Assembly: GCA_003290165.1 (NCBI GenBank)
Contig: QNQO01000528.1
Location: 434,001-498,000, forward strand
Source of the DNA: Berberis thunbergii
Lineage: Eukaryota > Streptophyta > Magnoliopsida > Ranunculales > Berberidaceae
Direction of reading: 5' to 3'
DNA length: 64,000 nucleotides
Shown here: positions 49,376-60,270 of the stretch, in pieces
How positions within the stretch are numbered: position 1 is the first letter of the stretch
Layout of the letters: the number at the start of each line of letters is the position of its first letter
The notes under the pieces: model-generated
What the model saw: only the letters and a program-made list of their open reading frames with translations
Told to the model about the DNA's origin: nothing
Database searches by the model: none
Position numbers and translations under genes: made by a program

Positions 49376-50243
49376 TGGACAAGTAACGCACGTGAGCCAC
49401 AGATTACCGTGGGGTGGCCGATGACACTCCGATGCTAAAGTCAGACAAGGCTCTGAGAAATGTGTAATGTTGTAATAGAAAATTTGTAGCGTATCTTAGC
49501 TTACCAACTTCATGTTTTATTTATAGTGCAATGAATTCTGGTTCTACCAGACCATCATAGGCATAGTTTACGATTGAGATATTCGTGGAGATCCCTCACT
49601 AATTAGGAGCCATGCTATAGGAGGGAAGTCTCATGTTAGCTCTGTGCTCCTAGATACTCTGGTGTTTTCCAATTCAAGAGCAATTCGTAGAAGAGAGTTT
49701 TCCTGTGTGAAATATACTCTGGTGTTTGCTTTCTAGTTGGAAGCAGATATCAGTTGTAGTTGTTCGTCCGAAGTTGATTCTCGATATACTTGCCTGAAGA
49801 AGGCTTACGGATATTAAGGATTGTTGTGAGACATGTGGGCCTAGCATGTTTTGAGAGTTCGGGTCTGCTTGACATACCGCAGTTGGGCGGGCTTAGAACC
49901 GTTTGGGCTGACGCTTGAGGTCGCAAATTCTCAAGATTATCATGACACGTGTACGGCTCCGAGGTGTTATCATTTTTATGTATCATCAGCTACTCCCCCT
50001 AAGTTAGTGGATCGTCACATCGGTTCGCTAAGTCATATCTTAAAGGGATGTGTCGCTCATGATGATTGAGTCTAAATTGTTGCTTGAGCCACACGCTGCA
50101 TTAACTGAACGTGCGTTGGTTCAACAGAAAAGAGGCGAGAAGCTAACATCTATTTAGGTCATCCACTGTGTAGAATCTGATTATTCTATTTTCCTTGCTT
50201 TCAAATCTACCACTTTGATTGGAAAAGATTGTTCATCTTCCCC
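49376..50243 (+). repeat. Probable retroelement terminal/untranslated region
   Basis: GTAACGCACGTGAGCC and TGGCCGATGACACTCCGATGCTAAAGTCAG-type sequence (kept short here) resemble the GC-richer LTR or leader sequence of plant gypsy elements. It lies just before the coiled-coil ORF at 50244. No second copy was found in the window, so LTR identity is not proven. Confidence 0.4.
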
Positions 50244-52996
50244 ATGGCTCAAGAAAACCTTCTTGATGACGCCATCTTGGCCGAGAATCGAGAGTTTTTC
50301 GAAGACAGGTTGTTGTCCGAACCTAGTCTCTCCAAAATTCATACGAAGTTTGGGGTCCTTGAGGACCTGTTGTTGTATCTTTTGTCGGGGGACCTGACAT
50401 CGATGTCACTTTATATGTTTGTACCGCGGGATGCTTCAAGCTGGAGTGTGTTTTCCAATTCTAGATGTGATCTGGGAGTTCTTGGACTTTTTAGGGATTC
50501 CTTTGGCTCAGTTGAGGCCCAGTGGATATAGGATCATCCTCATGATTCTGCTCAGTGCTAATGAGGTTGGCGTTAGCATGACTCTACGGGTGATTTAGTT
50601 GTTGACTTCTTCTCGACTAAAGCGTAATGTTGTTTGTAAGATGAAGTCATCGAATTGTTTTATAAAGCTACCTAATGATTTCAAATTCTGGCAGAAGTAT
50701 TGCTTCTTGGCCCCTGTGGATTCAAAGTACTTTCAATGCAAGGGGCATCCGCTTGAGCGACAATTTAGGCTGCTTCGTAAGTTCATCTCTTTTCTTGTGA
50801 CTTTGATGTGCTTGATAGTGGGTCGATTAACCATCACTTGTGTGTTTAAGTAGGAAGGTTTTTCACTACTCGTCTTACCTTAAAAGAGCAAAACGCCATG
50901 GAGAAGTTTCACGTCCTGCTGAAAAGAAAGGCGGTTGATGTCATAAGGGTTTCCAACTTCATCCGTAGTGGGTTGTGACAACTGGCATGTCGTCCCTATT
51001 CTGTATCGAGAGTCGCGCACTAAGTTGGAAGATGGGGACTTTTCAAAGAAGATGAAGGCTACTGGGTCTAAAGCTTCTCTGATGTGGAGGAGTCATCTGA
51101 GACTCTTGCCTCCTGCGTGAGGAAGATGTCTCGTGTTAGAACCGGTCCGTCTTCGGCACGACCTGTTCCGATGAAGGGGGAGCGCGAGTCTGCTAGACCT
51201 GTTGAGGCGGAGATTGATGTTTCTGGCTTGAAGAAAGATTACTTGCGATTGGCAGGAGTTGTAGATAGGTCGAACCTTAGTGACGTGCAGGTCGAGGCTC
51301 TGAATGATAGTCTTGTGTGGGTTGCAATGACTGCTTCTGCTGGTACTGATTCGCGTGAGGCCGCTCCATCAGAAAGCTCTTGTGAGGATTTGCCTGAGGT
51401 GGTAAAATATGATCGCCTGATAGTGGTCGTGGTACCGGTCGTGTCTTTTGTAGTCCGCACTCTGCATTGCTCACCGTCTCGCTCTAGGCCTCAGTTAAAG
51501 GTGTTGGAAGGTCATTTGGATACTTCGCTGTCTTTTCTCCTTCCGGATCCCATTGAGTCGTCTTGCAAAAAAAGGGTTGTTGCTGTTGACAAGGAAAAGG
51601 CCATAGAGGAGAGCTTGAGGACGGTGGCTACCTTGAAGGGCAGTGCTGGCGTAGTTCCCTATCAAGGAAAACTTCATCCAGGTGCACGGATAAGTCTGTT
51701 TGCACCGAATTTGGTGAAGCTGAGTTCACCGATCTGACACTAAGAGGTGGACGTAGAATATGCTTCGAGGAAGTATATAAGCAGGCGCCATAGCTGGTTG
51801 ATGGATCACGCTCCAAAACCCGAGGAAGATTCGTTGGAAGGGTGTACAGATAAGGGCTTGAAGTACCTTATGATGTGTATGTCTAATTTGAGCCACGCGA
51901 CCGTTGCTGGGACGAAAGTTGAGGCGGGTCATGAGAGAGCATACACCTTGGAGTGCGTCTTCTCGCATATGCAGACATTGTATTATGATGCGCTCCATGA
52001 AATTGAGCTACTTAAGAAGCAGGCCAAAGAGAAGTGGTTGGATCGGTCAATCGTGGTCACTGAGGCTCAGAGGGCTCGTCTGGAGAACCTTGAGTGTGAT
52101 CTGATAGAGGCGGTGTCCGAAAAGGCCGAACTTAGGCAGGAGTTGAGCCGTATCTGCCTAGAAGTAGAGGTTGTGTAGGAAGCTGCGGCTAAGGCGAGTT
52201 TTGAACTGTTGTCTTTCGCTGAAAAGAGTGCTTCGAAGGAAGTCGACTGGACTGCTAAAAAACAACAGTTGGAATCCGATGTGGAGTTTTTATGCTCGAG
52301 AAGCGAGGAATGCCAATGACCAGCTTGAATTGGGGTAGCATGAACTTAGTGTCGTGAAGAGCAGTCTGGCCACAGAGCAGTCTCAGGTCGACGTAGGGCT
52401 GGGCCAACCAGCCCAAAACTCAAAATCGAAAACCGGACCAATTTTCCGAAGACCTAGTTTTAATAATCGAGCTCGGACCAGATAAACCCGATTAACGAAA
52501 ACCTCTGTTAACTGACATTTCGGGGCGTGCCGGTCTGGTCTCGATCCAATGCAATTTTTTTTCAGCCCTAGCTCCTTTTCACTTTGGAAGAGCAAATGTT
52601 TCTAAGGTACTTACTTTTTTAGTCTCTCTTCCAATTTCTCTACCTCTATTTATTTGATTAGTTTTGTTGATGTATGTGTTTGTTGTTGATTTGATTTTCA
52701 AGCTGAGTTGGAAGGAGAAGTTGGGGAAGATGTACTAAGTGAAGGATCAGAGCTCAATCTTCGTGTTCAAGTTCAGAACACACTTTGGTGATGGCAAATC
52801 TACTGGTTGTGGTTTGATCTACAAGCTTTGTGTTCAATCTACTGGTCAATGTACAATCCTTGCGTTCACTCTACAATCTCTGTGTTCAAGTTCAGAACAC
52901 ACTTTGGTGGTGGCAAATCTACTAGTCGTGTTCAAGCTCATAACACAATTTGGTTGTGGCAAGTTGTGGCAAATCTACTGGTGGTGGCAACTCTAC

Positions 52997-53860
52997 TAGG
53001 GGTGGGCACGGGACGGGATGGGACAAGATATACTCATCCCTATCCCATCCCGTTCATACGGGATCAACGTGCTAACTGGCATTGGCAAAACAGTCCTTTG
53101 GCTTTCTATCTTTGGTCTTCACTGCTTATCTGTTGTGTTTCATAGCTTGCACTGGTGTGCAGGCAGCAGAAAACAGGATTACATGGTGCATTGCAAAGTC
53201 GTTCACAGACCAGAACAAACTATTCGCTAACATGGCCTATTCTTGCCAGCAGGTTGGTGTAGACTGTAGTATCATCAGCTCAAAAGGTGGAGCTTGCTAC
53301 ATTCTAGACAATGTAGTATCGCACGCTTCATTGGCAATGAATCTCTACTACAAAGCGGCAGGCAAGAATAGCTGGAACTGCAACTTCAATGGTTCTGGCC
53401 TCATTGTTTATTCTGATCCATCTATTGGTAACTGCATCTATCAGGCTTGAAATCAATGAGGTCTTACGCTTCTCAGCGAGGACTAAAAGTTTTAAAGTAG
53501 CAATACTAATTTTTATTAGATCTTTGTTTGATGGTTGATGTGGTTACAACATGTGTTTTGATCATTCTGAAAAAAAGAAAGTACTATGTAATTGAATTGG
53601 AGTTTGCAATATTATGCAATAATTTGTATGGGCATCCACAATTCTAAAATAAATAATTAAATAAAAATATTAATAATTAATATTAATAAATTAGTTCGGG
53701 ACGGGACGGGATTGAAAATCTTCATCCCATCCCATCCCATTTTAGATCGGGACGGGATCGGGATGAAATTATTCAATCCCATTAAGACCCGAAAAAATCG
53801 GGACGTGACGTGACGGGATTGGGACGGGAACGGGATCGCGGGATGGGATGCCCACCCCTA
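52997..53860 (+). mobile_element. Inner hAT element carrying a CBM43/X8 gene copy
   Basis: The left end TAGGGGTGGGCA and the complement of the right end TAGGGGTGGGCA are a perfect 12-bp inverted repeat. Flanks AACTCTAC (52989-52996) and AAGTCTAC (53861-53868) match at 7 of 8. Subterminal GGGACGGGA repeats lie at both ends. At 864 bp it sits inside the outer hAT (52394-54708) and holds an uninterrupted CBM43/X8 reading frame between its ends. A remnant of the same family lies at 1174-1299. Confidence 0.85.
53082..53450 (+). pseudogene. Captured CBM43/X8-domain (Ole e 10-like) gene, start codon lost
   Basis: An open frame of about 122 codons shows a hydrophobic signal-peptide-like N-terminus (FLSLVFTAYLLCF), then one CBM43/X8 domain: ITWCIAK, NMAYSCQQ, VDCSII, GGACY, AMNLYYKAAGKNSWNC and GNCIY, with all six conserved cysteines and the MNxYY motif. 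These domains bind beta-1,3-glucan (callose) at the cell wall or plasmodesmata. The frame is intronless and ends in TGA at 53448-53450. The expected ATG reads ATTGGC here, so only a TTG (53082) stands at the start, with a stop nine bases upstream. Without an ATG the copy is likely silent. It lies wholly between the ends of the inner hAT, so it was probably captured and moved by it. Confidence 0.7.
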
Positions 53861-54966
53861 AAGTCTACTGTTTGATCTATGATTGTCGCCAATGCTTAGA
53901 AGTTCGACCCAAAGTACAGGCTCATCAGGGGAACAAACTACCAAGAAAAAAACTTAATTAAGGAAAAAAAATTCTCCTCAATTCGAATCCCGACAAACCC
54001 TTTTTTTCTACTTCTCTCAATCAATCGAATTGATCAAGTTCGACTCAACTTCTGCAAGTTTCCAATCTCGATCGCCGGAGTCTCATCATGAATTGAATTT
54101 CGATTGTTTAATTTTGGGTTCAGTATATCTGTTGAATTAGATCTATTGAATTAATTTTGGTTTCAGTAAATCTGTTTAATTTCGATATGTTCAATTAGAT
54201 ATTTCATTAAATTTGTTTAATTTTTATTTATCTTTCATTAAATTTGTTCAATTTCGATCTGTTTAATTTTGGGTTCATTACATCTATTTGTTTGAGTTCG
54301 ATGAGGGAGAAATTAGGAGTTGTGATGTAAATTATTGAAGAAATTAAGGGGATTCTGGATGAGATGAAAGAGGGTTCTTCAAGATTTGGGAACCCACCGT
54401 CGATGGAGAAGAAGGGGTCGTTTGGGTGTTTGATTATAAAGAAGAAAGCAGACAATGGGAATAGTAGAAGTTGTGGACTTTGGTGAAAAGGAATGGTTTT
54501 GATATAAAGGAAAGGAAGAAATCGAAATTGATACTGAGGAGTAACATGAAAGGAACACTAGACTAGAGAAGGAGAAGGAGGAGGCGGAGAGGAAGGAGGA
54601 GTATGCAGAGATGATTTCATTGTAATTTTAGAGAAAAATTATAATTAAGTTTTTTTTTTCAATAACTCGGGTCAAGCCGAGTAACTGACGGATTTTGGAA
54701 GTTCCCTAGATTGACGCACTGACTGCCAAGTTGGAGCTAATGGAGCGTGAACTTGATGCAAAGGTGCAGGAGGAAGAACTTCTCTAGAAACAAGGCAAAT
54801 GTGAGTTCTGCTGGGTTGTACATGGATGGCTGAAGTTGCTGGCGCTGAAAAATGAGCATTCGGAATGAGATCTCAGCCGTTATAAGATGTCGTATGTGGA
54901 TTTGTCTGTTACCTCAACGTCTTCGAGCGAGGAAGACAGTTTGAGCCTGATGTCCAGGCTGTGGCG

Positions 54967-57374
54967 TGTGTGGATGCAACTTTTGCTCATTCTTCCACTA
55001 GGCTTAACTCTTCCATTTATTTACTCTTTCCTGATAAGGAGTGAACTTTGTGTGCTTGTATTGTTTTTGTCTTCGATCATTAATGAAAACAGTTTTATCC
55101 ATTCCGTACTTGTTGTCTATATTACATATTTTTCGTTTCTCCTTGTCGTCTTGTTTTGGCATTGGCTAGTTGAATCAATAGGACGTCAACTGGTCTGTCT
55201 GCGGTAGAGAGCTTGACCACTTTGTGCATTAAACGACTCGGGGTCATCGCGGTGTAATAATGTCCGGTAGTGGGCATGTTATGAACAGTTTAGCTAGGGG
55301 TTGAATCATCTGAGTTGTGCCCTATCCCCAAGGTAAGCTGCTCGAGAGTTACCTTGCTTGTCTGACCGGTCGGCTATAATTGTTGTTGTAAGCAAGTTGT
55401 GATGGGCGACCATACGTGTCAGAGCGTTTGTACCGAGTAAGGCGTTGTAAGCTCGAGTTGGCATCCTAAGTAGTTTTTATCTGGGCACTAGCTGTACGAT
55501 CCTTGTATCGGTGCGAGTGACCTTCGCTTAACATTAGATTGTTAGTCCGTTTGAGTGTGAAGACGCCGACTCAACTAGATTCCCATTTGGCGACCAAGCT
55601 GAAAAGCAGTAGGCCCATGGTAAGCCATCAAAATCAGTTTAGGAATGACTAGGTTGCCACCATCCAAATTATCTACACCTGAGTGCACCAATCTACAAAT
55701 TTGGGAGGATTCGGCGGCTACACTGAAAAGCAGTGGTCCCGTGGCAAACCGTCAGAATCAGGTCATGGATGACTGGGTTACCACCTTTTAGACTATCTAC
55801 ACCCTCGCAGCGCGGGCTACAAGTCTAGGTTTGGTGATTTGGCGGCCACACTGAAAAGCAGTGGTCCCATGGCGAACCATCGGAATCAGTTCAGGACTGA
55901 CTAGGCTCCCACCTTCTAGACTATCTACACCCTCGCTGTGGGGGCTACATGTCCAAGTTTTGATCAGAAGCTTTTGTTGCTTCATGCCAAGCACGTGACA
56001 AAATGTTATTTGAATAATAGATTGAGCCCATGGGCCTGCAAAGGAAGGGCTAAGGTTTCCTGCATGGTGTGTTGCATGTATGGCGTAGATTGCGCGGTGA
56101 CATGCCTACGGCTTAGGCTATGTGACGGTTAAGTATCGGTTACTTCCTCTCAATTTGATGGGGTTGCGCGCAACACTATTAATTTATTGACGTCATTTTT
56201 GCAGTTTCCTTGGGAACCATCGTCTTTCAGTTTCCTGTACGATATTCAATGCTTGAGTGTCTGCTTGGTGAACCATCATGTCTATATAATGGTGTTTTTC
56301 AATTGTTGTAGGCACTATCTTTCGTAGAACTTATCTTCTGTAATGTGTTTGCTTGAAGAAGATGTTCTGGGTTTTTCAATGGCTGAAGTTGATTATCCAT
56401 CTCTGGAGTCTCCGAATGTTCTGACATTTGTGTTGATCATGCATAGAGATAGTTGCTGTTATGCGTGGTCACCTGATATGGGTGGGTACGTAGTTGATCC
56501 GCTGAAGTCTCGTGATTTCTTTTCATATTTCGGAGAAATAGTACGGATTTCCTACCAAGGGAGATGCCTTAGTGTTACACTGTATTGTTTTTGCCTCCGT
56601 GTGTTCAAATCCCGCTGCTAACCATTGGCTGATCAAAGTGTTAGTCGACGTGCGATGTCTCCGCGTGTGGTAGTTTCCAGCCATACCTGCCATCGCATAT
56701 GGAAAAATGGTCTCTCTTGATTGCATTGTGAGATCGTAGTTGCGTCGCTGATTGTGCCCATCCTCATCTGCCTGTTTCTAACCTATTTGAGGAAATTAGA
56801 AGGGGGTCGGATGTCTCTTGAGGAAATCAGTAGCTCGTTATGAGGTCTATAATGCGGTAGTTATGATACTTTTTCGGGGTGATTTGACTGAGCAATCTGA
56901 GTGCTCAGTCTTTCAATCTCTTCTGTCATTTCGTTTTTATCTTGGGAAGGTATCGAGCATCTCCCATTATTTTACCTTTGTTGTCATTTGCAGATTGCTC
57001 GCATTGGAGGCTTTGCATGTTTTCGACGGACGTTGTCCATAACAGAATTGTCCAAGCGAGTATTTTACTTTAGTTCACACTATATTTAGACGCTTATAGT
57101 GCTCAGTCTTTGTATTCGTCTCAGGGCATTCGCAATATGTAGCCTTTTGTATCTGTCTCAAAGTGTTTGTTGTTACATCTTTCCAATAATCAATATAGTT
57201 TATTTTTTGTAATTCTTCGTTTATTTCTTAGATGATTGAAAATCACATAAGTCCTTTAAGAATTAAAACTCAATATTGACCATGGAAAGGGAAACAAACA
57301 ACTTAAAGCAAACTAACTGTCGACGGATAAAAAGTGATCATGGCCTTGAAGTGGATTCGAGTTGCTCTCGCGGA
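54967..57374. other. Non-coding part of the Tat-like element
   Basis: No protein domain was recognised. It holds an array of about three degenerate units (55588-55958) and G+C-richer DNA. It lies between the coiled-coil ORF and the protease end, where pol would be expected in a full element. Confidence 0.4.
55588..55958 (+). repeat. Tandem repeat array, 124-128 bp unit, about 3 copies
   Basis: CTGAAAAGCAGT begins at 55599, 55723 and 55851. Each unit also has CATGGTAAGCCATC-, GACTAGGTTGCCACC- and CTATCTACACC-like blocks. Such arrays are typical of the non-coding regions of Tat-lineage gypsy elements. Confidence 0.75.
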
Positions 57375-58040
57375 TCATTCGGTGGACTGTCGAAGCGTTA
57401 CATAGGTTATTGAAGAGTAAACCTTGTAGAGGGGTTGATCTTCGAGCCGATGGAATGTCAGGGGGATGTGTTCCCGCTTGCCATGACCTTTTCGACTCGC
57501 TGGGCGGAAGAGCTTGTTTCTCATGTATTGCTTGAAAAGTGATGTTTCTACTGTCTTTTGGCCTTGCACTGGAACATGTTGTTCTGCATGATGTAGCTTA
57601 ATCTGGGAGCACTCTATCTGTTTCAGTGCGGCGTAGTGGCAGTTTTGTGCCATAGGTTGGTCTCCATGTATGATTCATTCGGAGTGGTTAACAGTATACT
57701 TAACACACTGGTGAAGGGTGGAGACCACTACTTCCATCTGGTAGAGCCATGGTCTTCCCAGGATGAGATTGTAGGATGACGGTGTGTCTACCACCATGAA
57801 GTCCAAAAATAGGATTTTGCTGAGCTGCGACTCTTCTGCTACCGTGGGCAACCTTATCTTTCCGATAGGGAAACACTTCTCCCCGCTGAATCCGATTAGT
57901 GGGTGTTCTGCAGACGTTGAGTTTTCCTTCTTAAAGTCCATGCTGTGGAACGCATTGTAGAATTGAACGTTAAGTGAACTTCCTGTGTCAACCAGAACTC
58001 TCTTCACTTTCCACTTTGAGATGGAAATAGAGATGACCAA
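57375..58040 (-). pseudogene. Ty3/gypsy aspartic protease fragment
   Basis: The minus-strand frame carries VLVDTGSSLNV (the DTG catalytic motif of retropepsins), then LIGFSGE and SYNLILGRPWL, all in the usual order of gypsy proteases. A stop near 57675 and a frame change separate the last part (57375-57653). The coding sequence ends at about 57370, so reverse transcriptase and integrase are missing. It follows the gag piece at 58300-59650 in the same orientation. Confidence 0.8.
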
Positions 58041-58299
58041 GGTGTCGTTGTGCGGCGTTCGGACTCCATTGAGATCCCTTTCAGTGAAAGCCTAAGTGGG
58101 AATGGGGTTCTTAACTCATGAGTGGTAGATGTGTCTATCCTCACTCGTAGATTGTGTCCGCATATCCAGTAGTGCTCCGCTTGCCAGACCTGTATGACTG
58201 ATTTTCATTTGGTCTGACTCCATGAAGGACATTGATTATCCCTGGAGTCGCCTTCTCTATTTCTTTAACTAACTCCCCCTGTCATTGTTGTTTCGTTGG

Positions 58300-59650
58300 T
58301 TTCTCAGACTTCAGGAGCTCTTTCAGTTTTCCTTTGCAGATCCAGTACTCAACTTCATATCTTATATTCTTGTAGTCGTTGGTGTTGTGGTCACCATCTT
58401 TGTGGTATGCACAATATTTGTCGTTGTCGCGCTTGGAAGGGTCTCCGTGCGTCTTTGGGGGCCATTTCAGTTCCTCCTAGCCTTTCATGGAGTTAAGTAC
58501 GTCTGATAGGCTAGCGCTTAGGGTGTCATGATTCTGGATCCAATGTAGTTGGATGATTTCTCCTGCCTGGGCCGACCAAGGTCCAGCTTGTTGTCGTTGT
58601 GCTTCCTTCTGCTCAGTTCCTCGACTTCGCGACTCTTTCCCTCATTATTGTCCCTAAGAGAGGATGGCTTTTTGTCACTTTCGGTTTCCCTTTTAGCAGT
58701 CCTTGACTCCTCCAGGGTGATGTGTCTCTGGACGCTTTTGAGGAGCTATGCCATGTCCAGAAGTGGCTCCAAGGTGAGGTCCTAAAAAGATTTCATTTTC
58801 TGAGGTCGTCGATGAGGATCAACTCGTTGTTGAAGCGTGTGACATACTCTCAGAGCGTCTCACCGAACCTCTGCTTTAGAGAGAGTATGTAGTGCGGGTC
58901 TTTTCTGAAGCGCTGGCTTCCGACTAAACGTGTCAGGAATTCCTTTGCCAGCGTTTTGAAGGAGTTGATTGACTTTGGTGGAAAGCTGTGGAACCATGTA
59001 AGCTCAAGGCCTTAAAAATTAGTGGGAAAGTTTCTACACATGACGAACTCAGATCCTTCTTTGAGGGTCATTACGTGTTAGTAATAGCGCAGGTGATTGA
59101 AAGGATCGGTGGCCCATCGTAGGAGTCGAGCTTTGGGGGAGTGAACTTCCTTAGAATGGCCTCGTCCATTATCCGATAAACAAATGGTGGGACGGAGAGG
59201 CGATATAGCACGTCCGGATCATGCGCCCCTCTGCGGAGGGGTTCCCAGTGCCGAGCCTCTCTGTCCTGGCGGTGAGCACAAAATTAGTCGTGCAACCTCC
59301 CTTAGTCCAATGAGAACTAGGGGGAGCCTGACTCTCCTGCGTTTTCTCCCTATCATATTCGGGAGACGGAGGTTCGTGCTGCTCCTGGTCTCCGTTAGTA
59401 GGTGGTGGATCCTGTTGCGTAAGAGTCTCTACCACCTTGGCAATCTGTTGTATCTGAGATGTCAACATATCGATTATGGGGTCCATGGTTACTGCCGTTG
59501 GCGTGGGAGCGTGAGTCGGTTGCCCATGCACGATAGGAATTACTGAATGAGGTAGTATAAGGGCAGCCTGGGCGTTGGACGTGTCCCTTGGTTCTCCGTT
59601 GTTGCGTGACCTAGTGGTCACCATTACTCTGACTTTTGATAGGAGACGAC
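58300..59650 (-). pseudogene. Ty3/gypsy gag (Tat-like), broken
   Basis: Minus strand. The ATG near 59623 begins MVTTRSRNNGEPRD, followed by a linker, then after a frame change FTPPKLDSYDG. The gag core is GLELTWFHSFPPKSINSFKTL and LAKEFLTRLVGSQRFRKDPHY, then EYVTRFNNELI. A C-terminal Cys/His segment KYCAYHKDGDHNTNDYK lies near 58370-58430. Several in-frame stops show it is dead. The core matches the retrotransposon gag domain. The 5' side is cut by the TRIM LTR at 59652. Confidence 0.8.
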
Positions 59651-59721
59651 GTGTAACGACCCGATCCGCACAGTAAGATATTGTCCGCTTTGGGCCCAAC
59701 CGGTTCGCACGGCTTTAAAAG

Positions 59722-60017
59722 GCCTCTTTCAGAGTATGCACAGCGGACACTGGGCCCCTCTCTGGCCCTACTCATCCAGATATTGTCCTCTTTGGCCTAT
59801 TGGGCAGCATTTCGCACCTCCCTCACCTCAAGGATTTGTTGCTTCCACCCACCTACTGGGGCTCCACAAGCCTCTTTCAGAGTATGCACAGCGGACACTG
59901 GGCCCCTCTCTGGCCCTACTCATCCAGATATTGTCCTCTTTGGCCTATTGGGCAGCATTTCGCACCTCCCTCACCTCAAGGATTTGTTGCTTCCACCCAC
60001 TTACTGGGGCTCCACAG
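59722..60017. repeat. 148-bp tandem duplication within the LTR
   Basis: Two nearly identical units begin GCCTCTTTCAGAGTATGCAC at 59722 and 59870. A partial third start, GCCTCTTACT, is at 60018. Only a few substitutions separate the copies, so the duplication is younger than the LTR divergence. Confidence 0.92.
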
Positions 60018-60078
60018 GCCTCTTACTATGGGGATCCAACCTCGCACATATATACCACATAACCATCTCGCACCCAGG

Positions 60079-60089
60079 CGATGTGGGAC
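60079..60089 (-). promoter_or_regulatory. USE motif plus TATA (60047-60054) in LTR
   Basis: On the minus strand GTCCCACATCG is followed after 24 bp by TATATATG. A perfect upstream sequence element with a TATA box at this short spacing is the arrangement of plant U6-type, RNA polymerase III snRNA promoters. Function is inferred. Confidence 0.5.
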
Positions 60090-60198
60090 TATGATCCCCC
60101 TTGGTAGCTAGCCCAACCCCTCTTGGGATCCATGGGCCTGTTGGGCCTATTGGGCTCCAACCCTCACCCTCAGGTCCGCCCACACAAGGGTCTCACAG

Positions 60199-60270
60199 TC
60201 CACCCCCTTAAGGCCCAACGTCCTCGTTGGCCACACAGGCACAACGTCTACGTTGCCCGAGGGCCCACCT
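60199..60270 (-). mobile_element. Truncated TRIM internal region
   Basis: The complement matches 839-910 of the intact TRIM (CCTTAAGG-GGGTGGAC tract, AACGAGGACGTTGGGCC). Homology stops abruptly at about 60270 before the primer-binding site and left LTR. Sequence of a different gypsy element begins there. Confidence 0.8.

Larger units (their letters stand above)
52394..54708. mobile_element. Outer hAT element nested in retroelement ORF
   Basis: The ends are TAGGGCTGGG (left) and TAGGGAACTT (complement of right), with only TAGGG shared. The flanks are GGTCGACG (52386-52393) and GATTGACG (54709-54716), an 8-bp duplication matching at 6 of 8 with both differences transitions. Removing it rejoins the coiled-coil reading frame (LATEQSQVD then ALTAKLELME), which independently supports the boundaries. 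The interior includes direct repeats of a GTTCAAGTTCAGAACACACT unit (52768 and 52882) and a second hAT element. There is no transposase. Confidence 0.72.
50244..54966 (+). pseudogene. Gypsy-associated coiled-coil ORF (Transposase_28-like), broken
   Basis: From the ATG at 50244 (MAQENLLDDAILAENREFF) a degraded frame runs with frameshifts. Pieces include FVPRDASSWSVF (near 50410), WEFLDFLGIPLAQLRPSGYR (near 50475), FKFWQKYCFLAPVD (near 50690), a Ser/Arg-rich middle, and a long coiled coil with EAQRARLENLECDL and EKAELRQELSR (near 52060-52160). The frame is interrupted by the nested hAT at 52394-54708 and resumes at 54709 with ALTAKLELMERELDAKVQEE. It ends soon after an acidic SSSEEDS segment. 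The first part resembles the family Pfam calls putative gypsy-type transposon. Such ORFs are carried by Tat-lineage elements, often antisense to gag-pol, which agrees with the minus-strand gag/protease at 57375-59650. Its role in the element is unknown. Confidence 0.6.
59652..60198 (-). repeat. Rearranged TRIM LTR (547 bp)
   Basis: In reverse orientation it starts TGTAACGACC and ends GGGTCTCACA, the complements of the LTR ends at 550-1173. It is about twice as long because a 148-bp segment is present twice in tandem (59722-59869 and 59870-60017). It holds GTCCCACATCG (60079-60089, minus) and TATATATG (60047-60054, minus). Confidence 0.82.
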
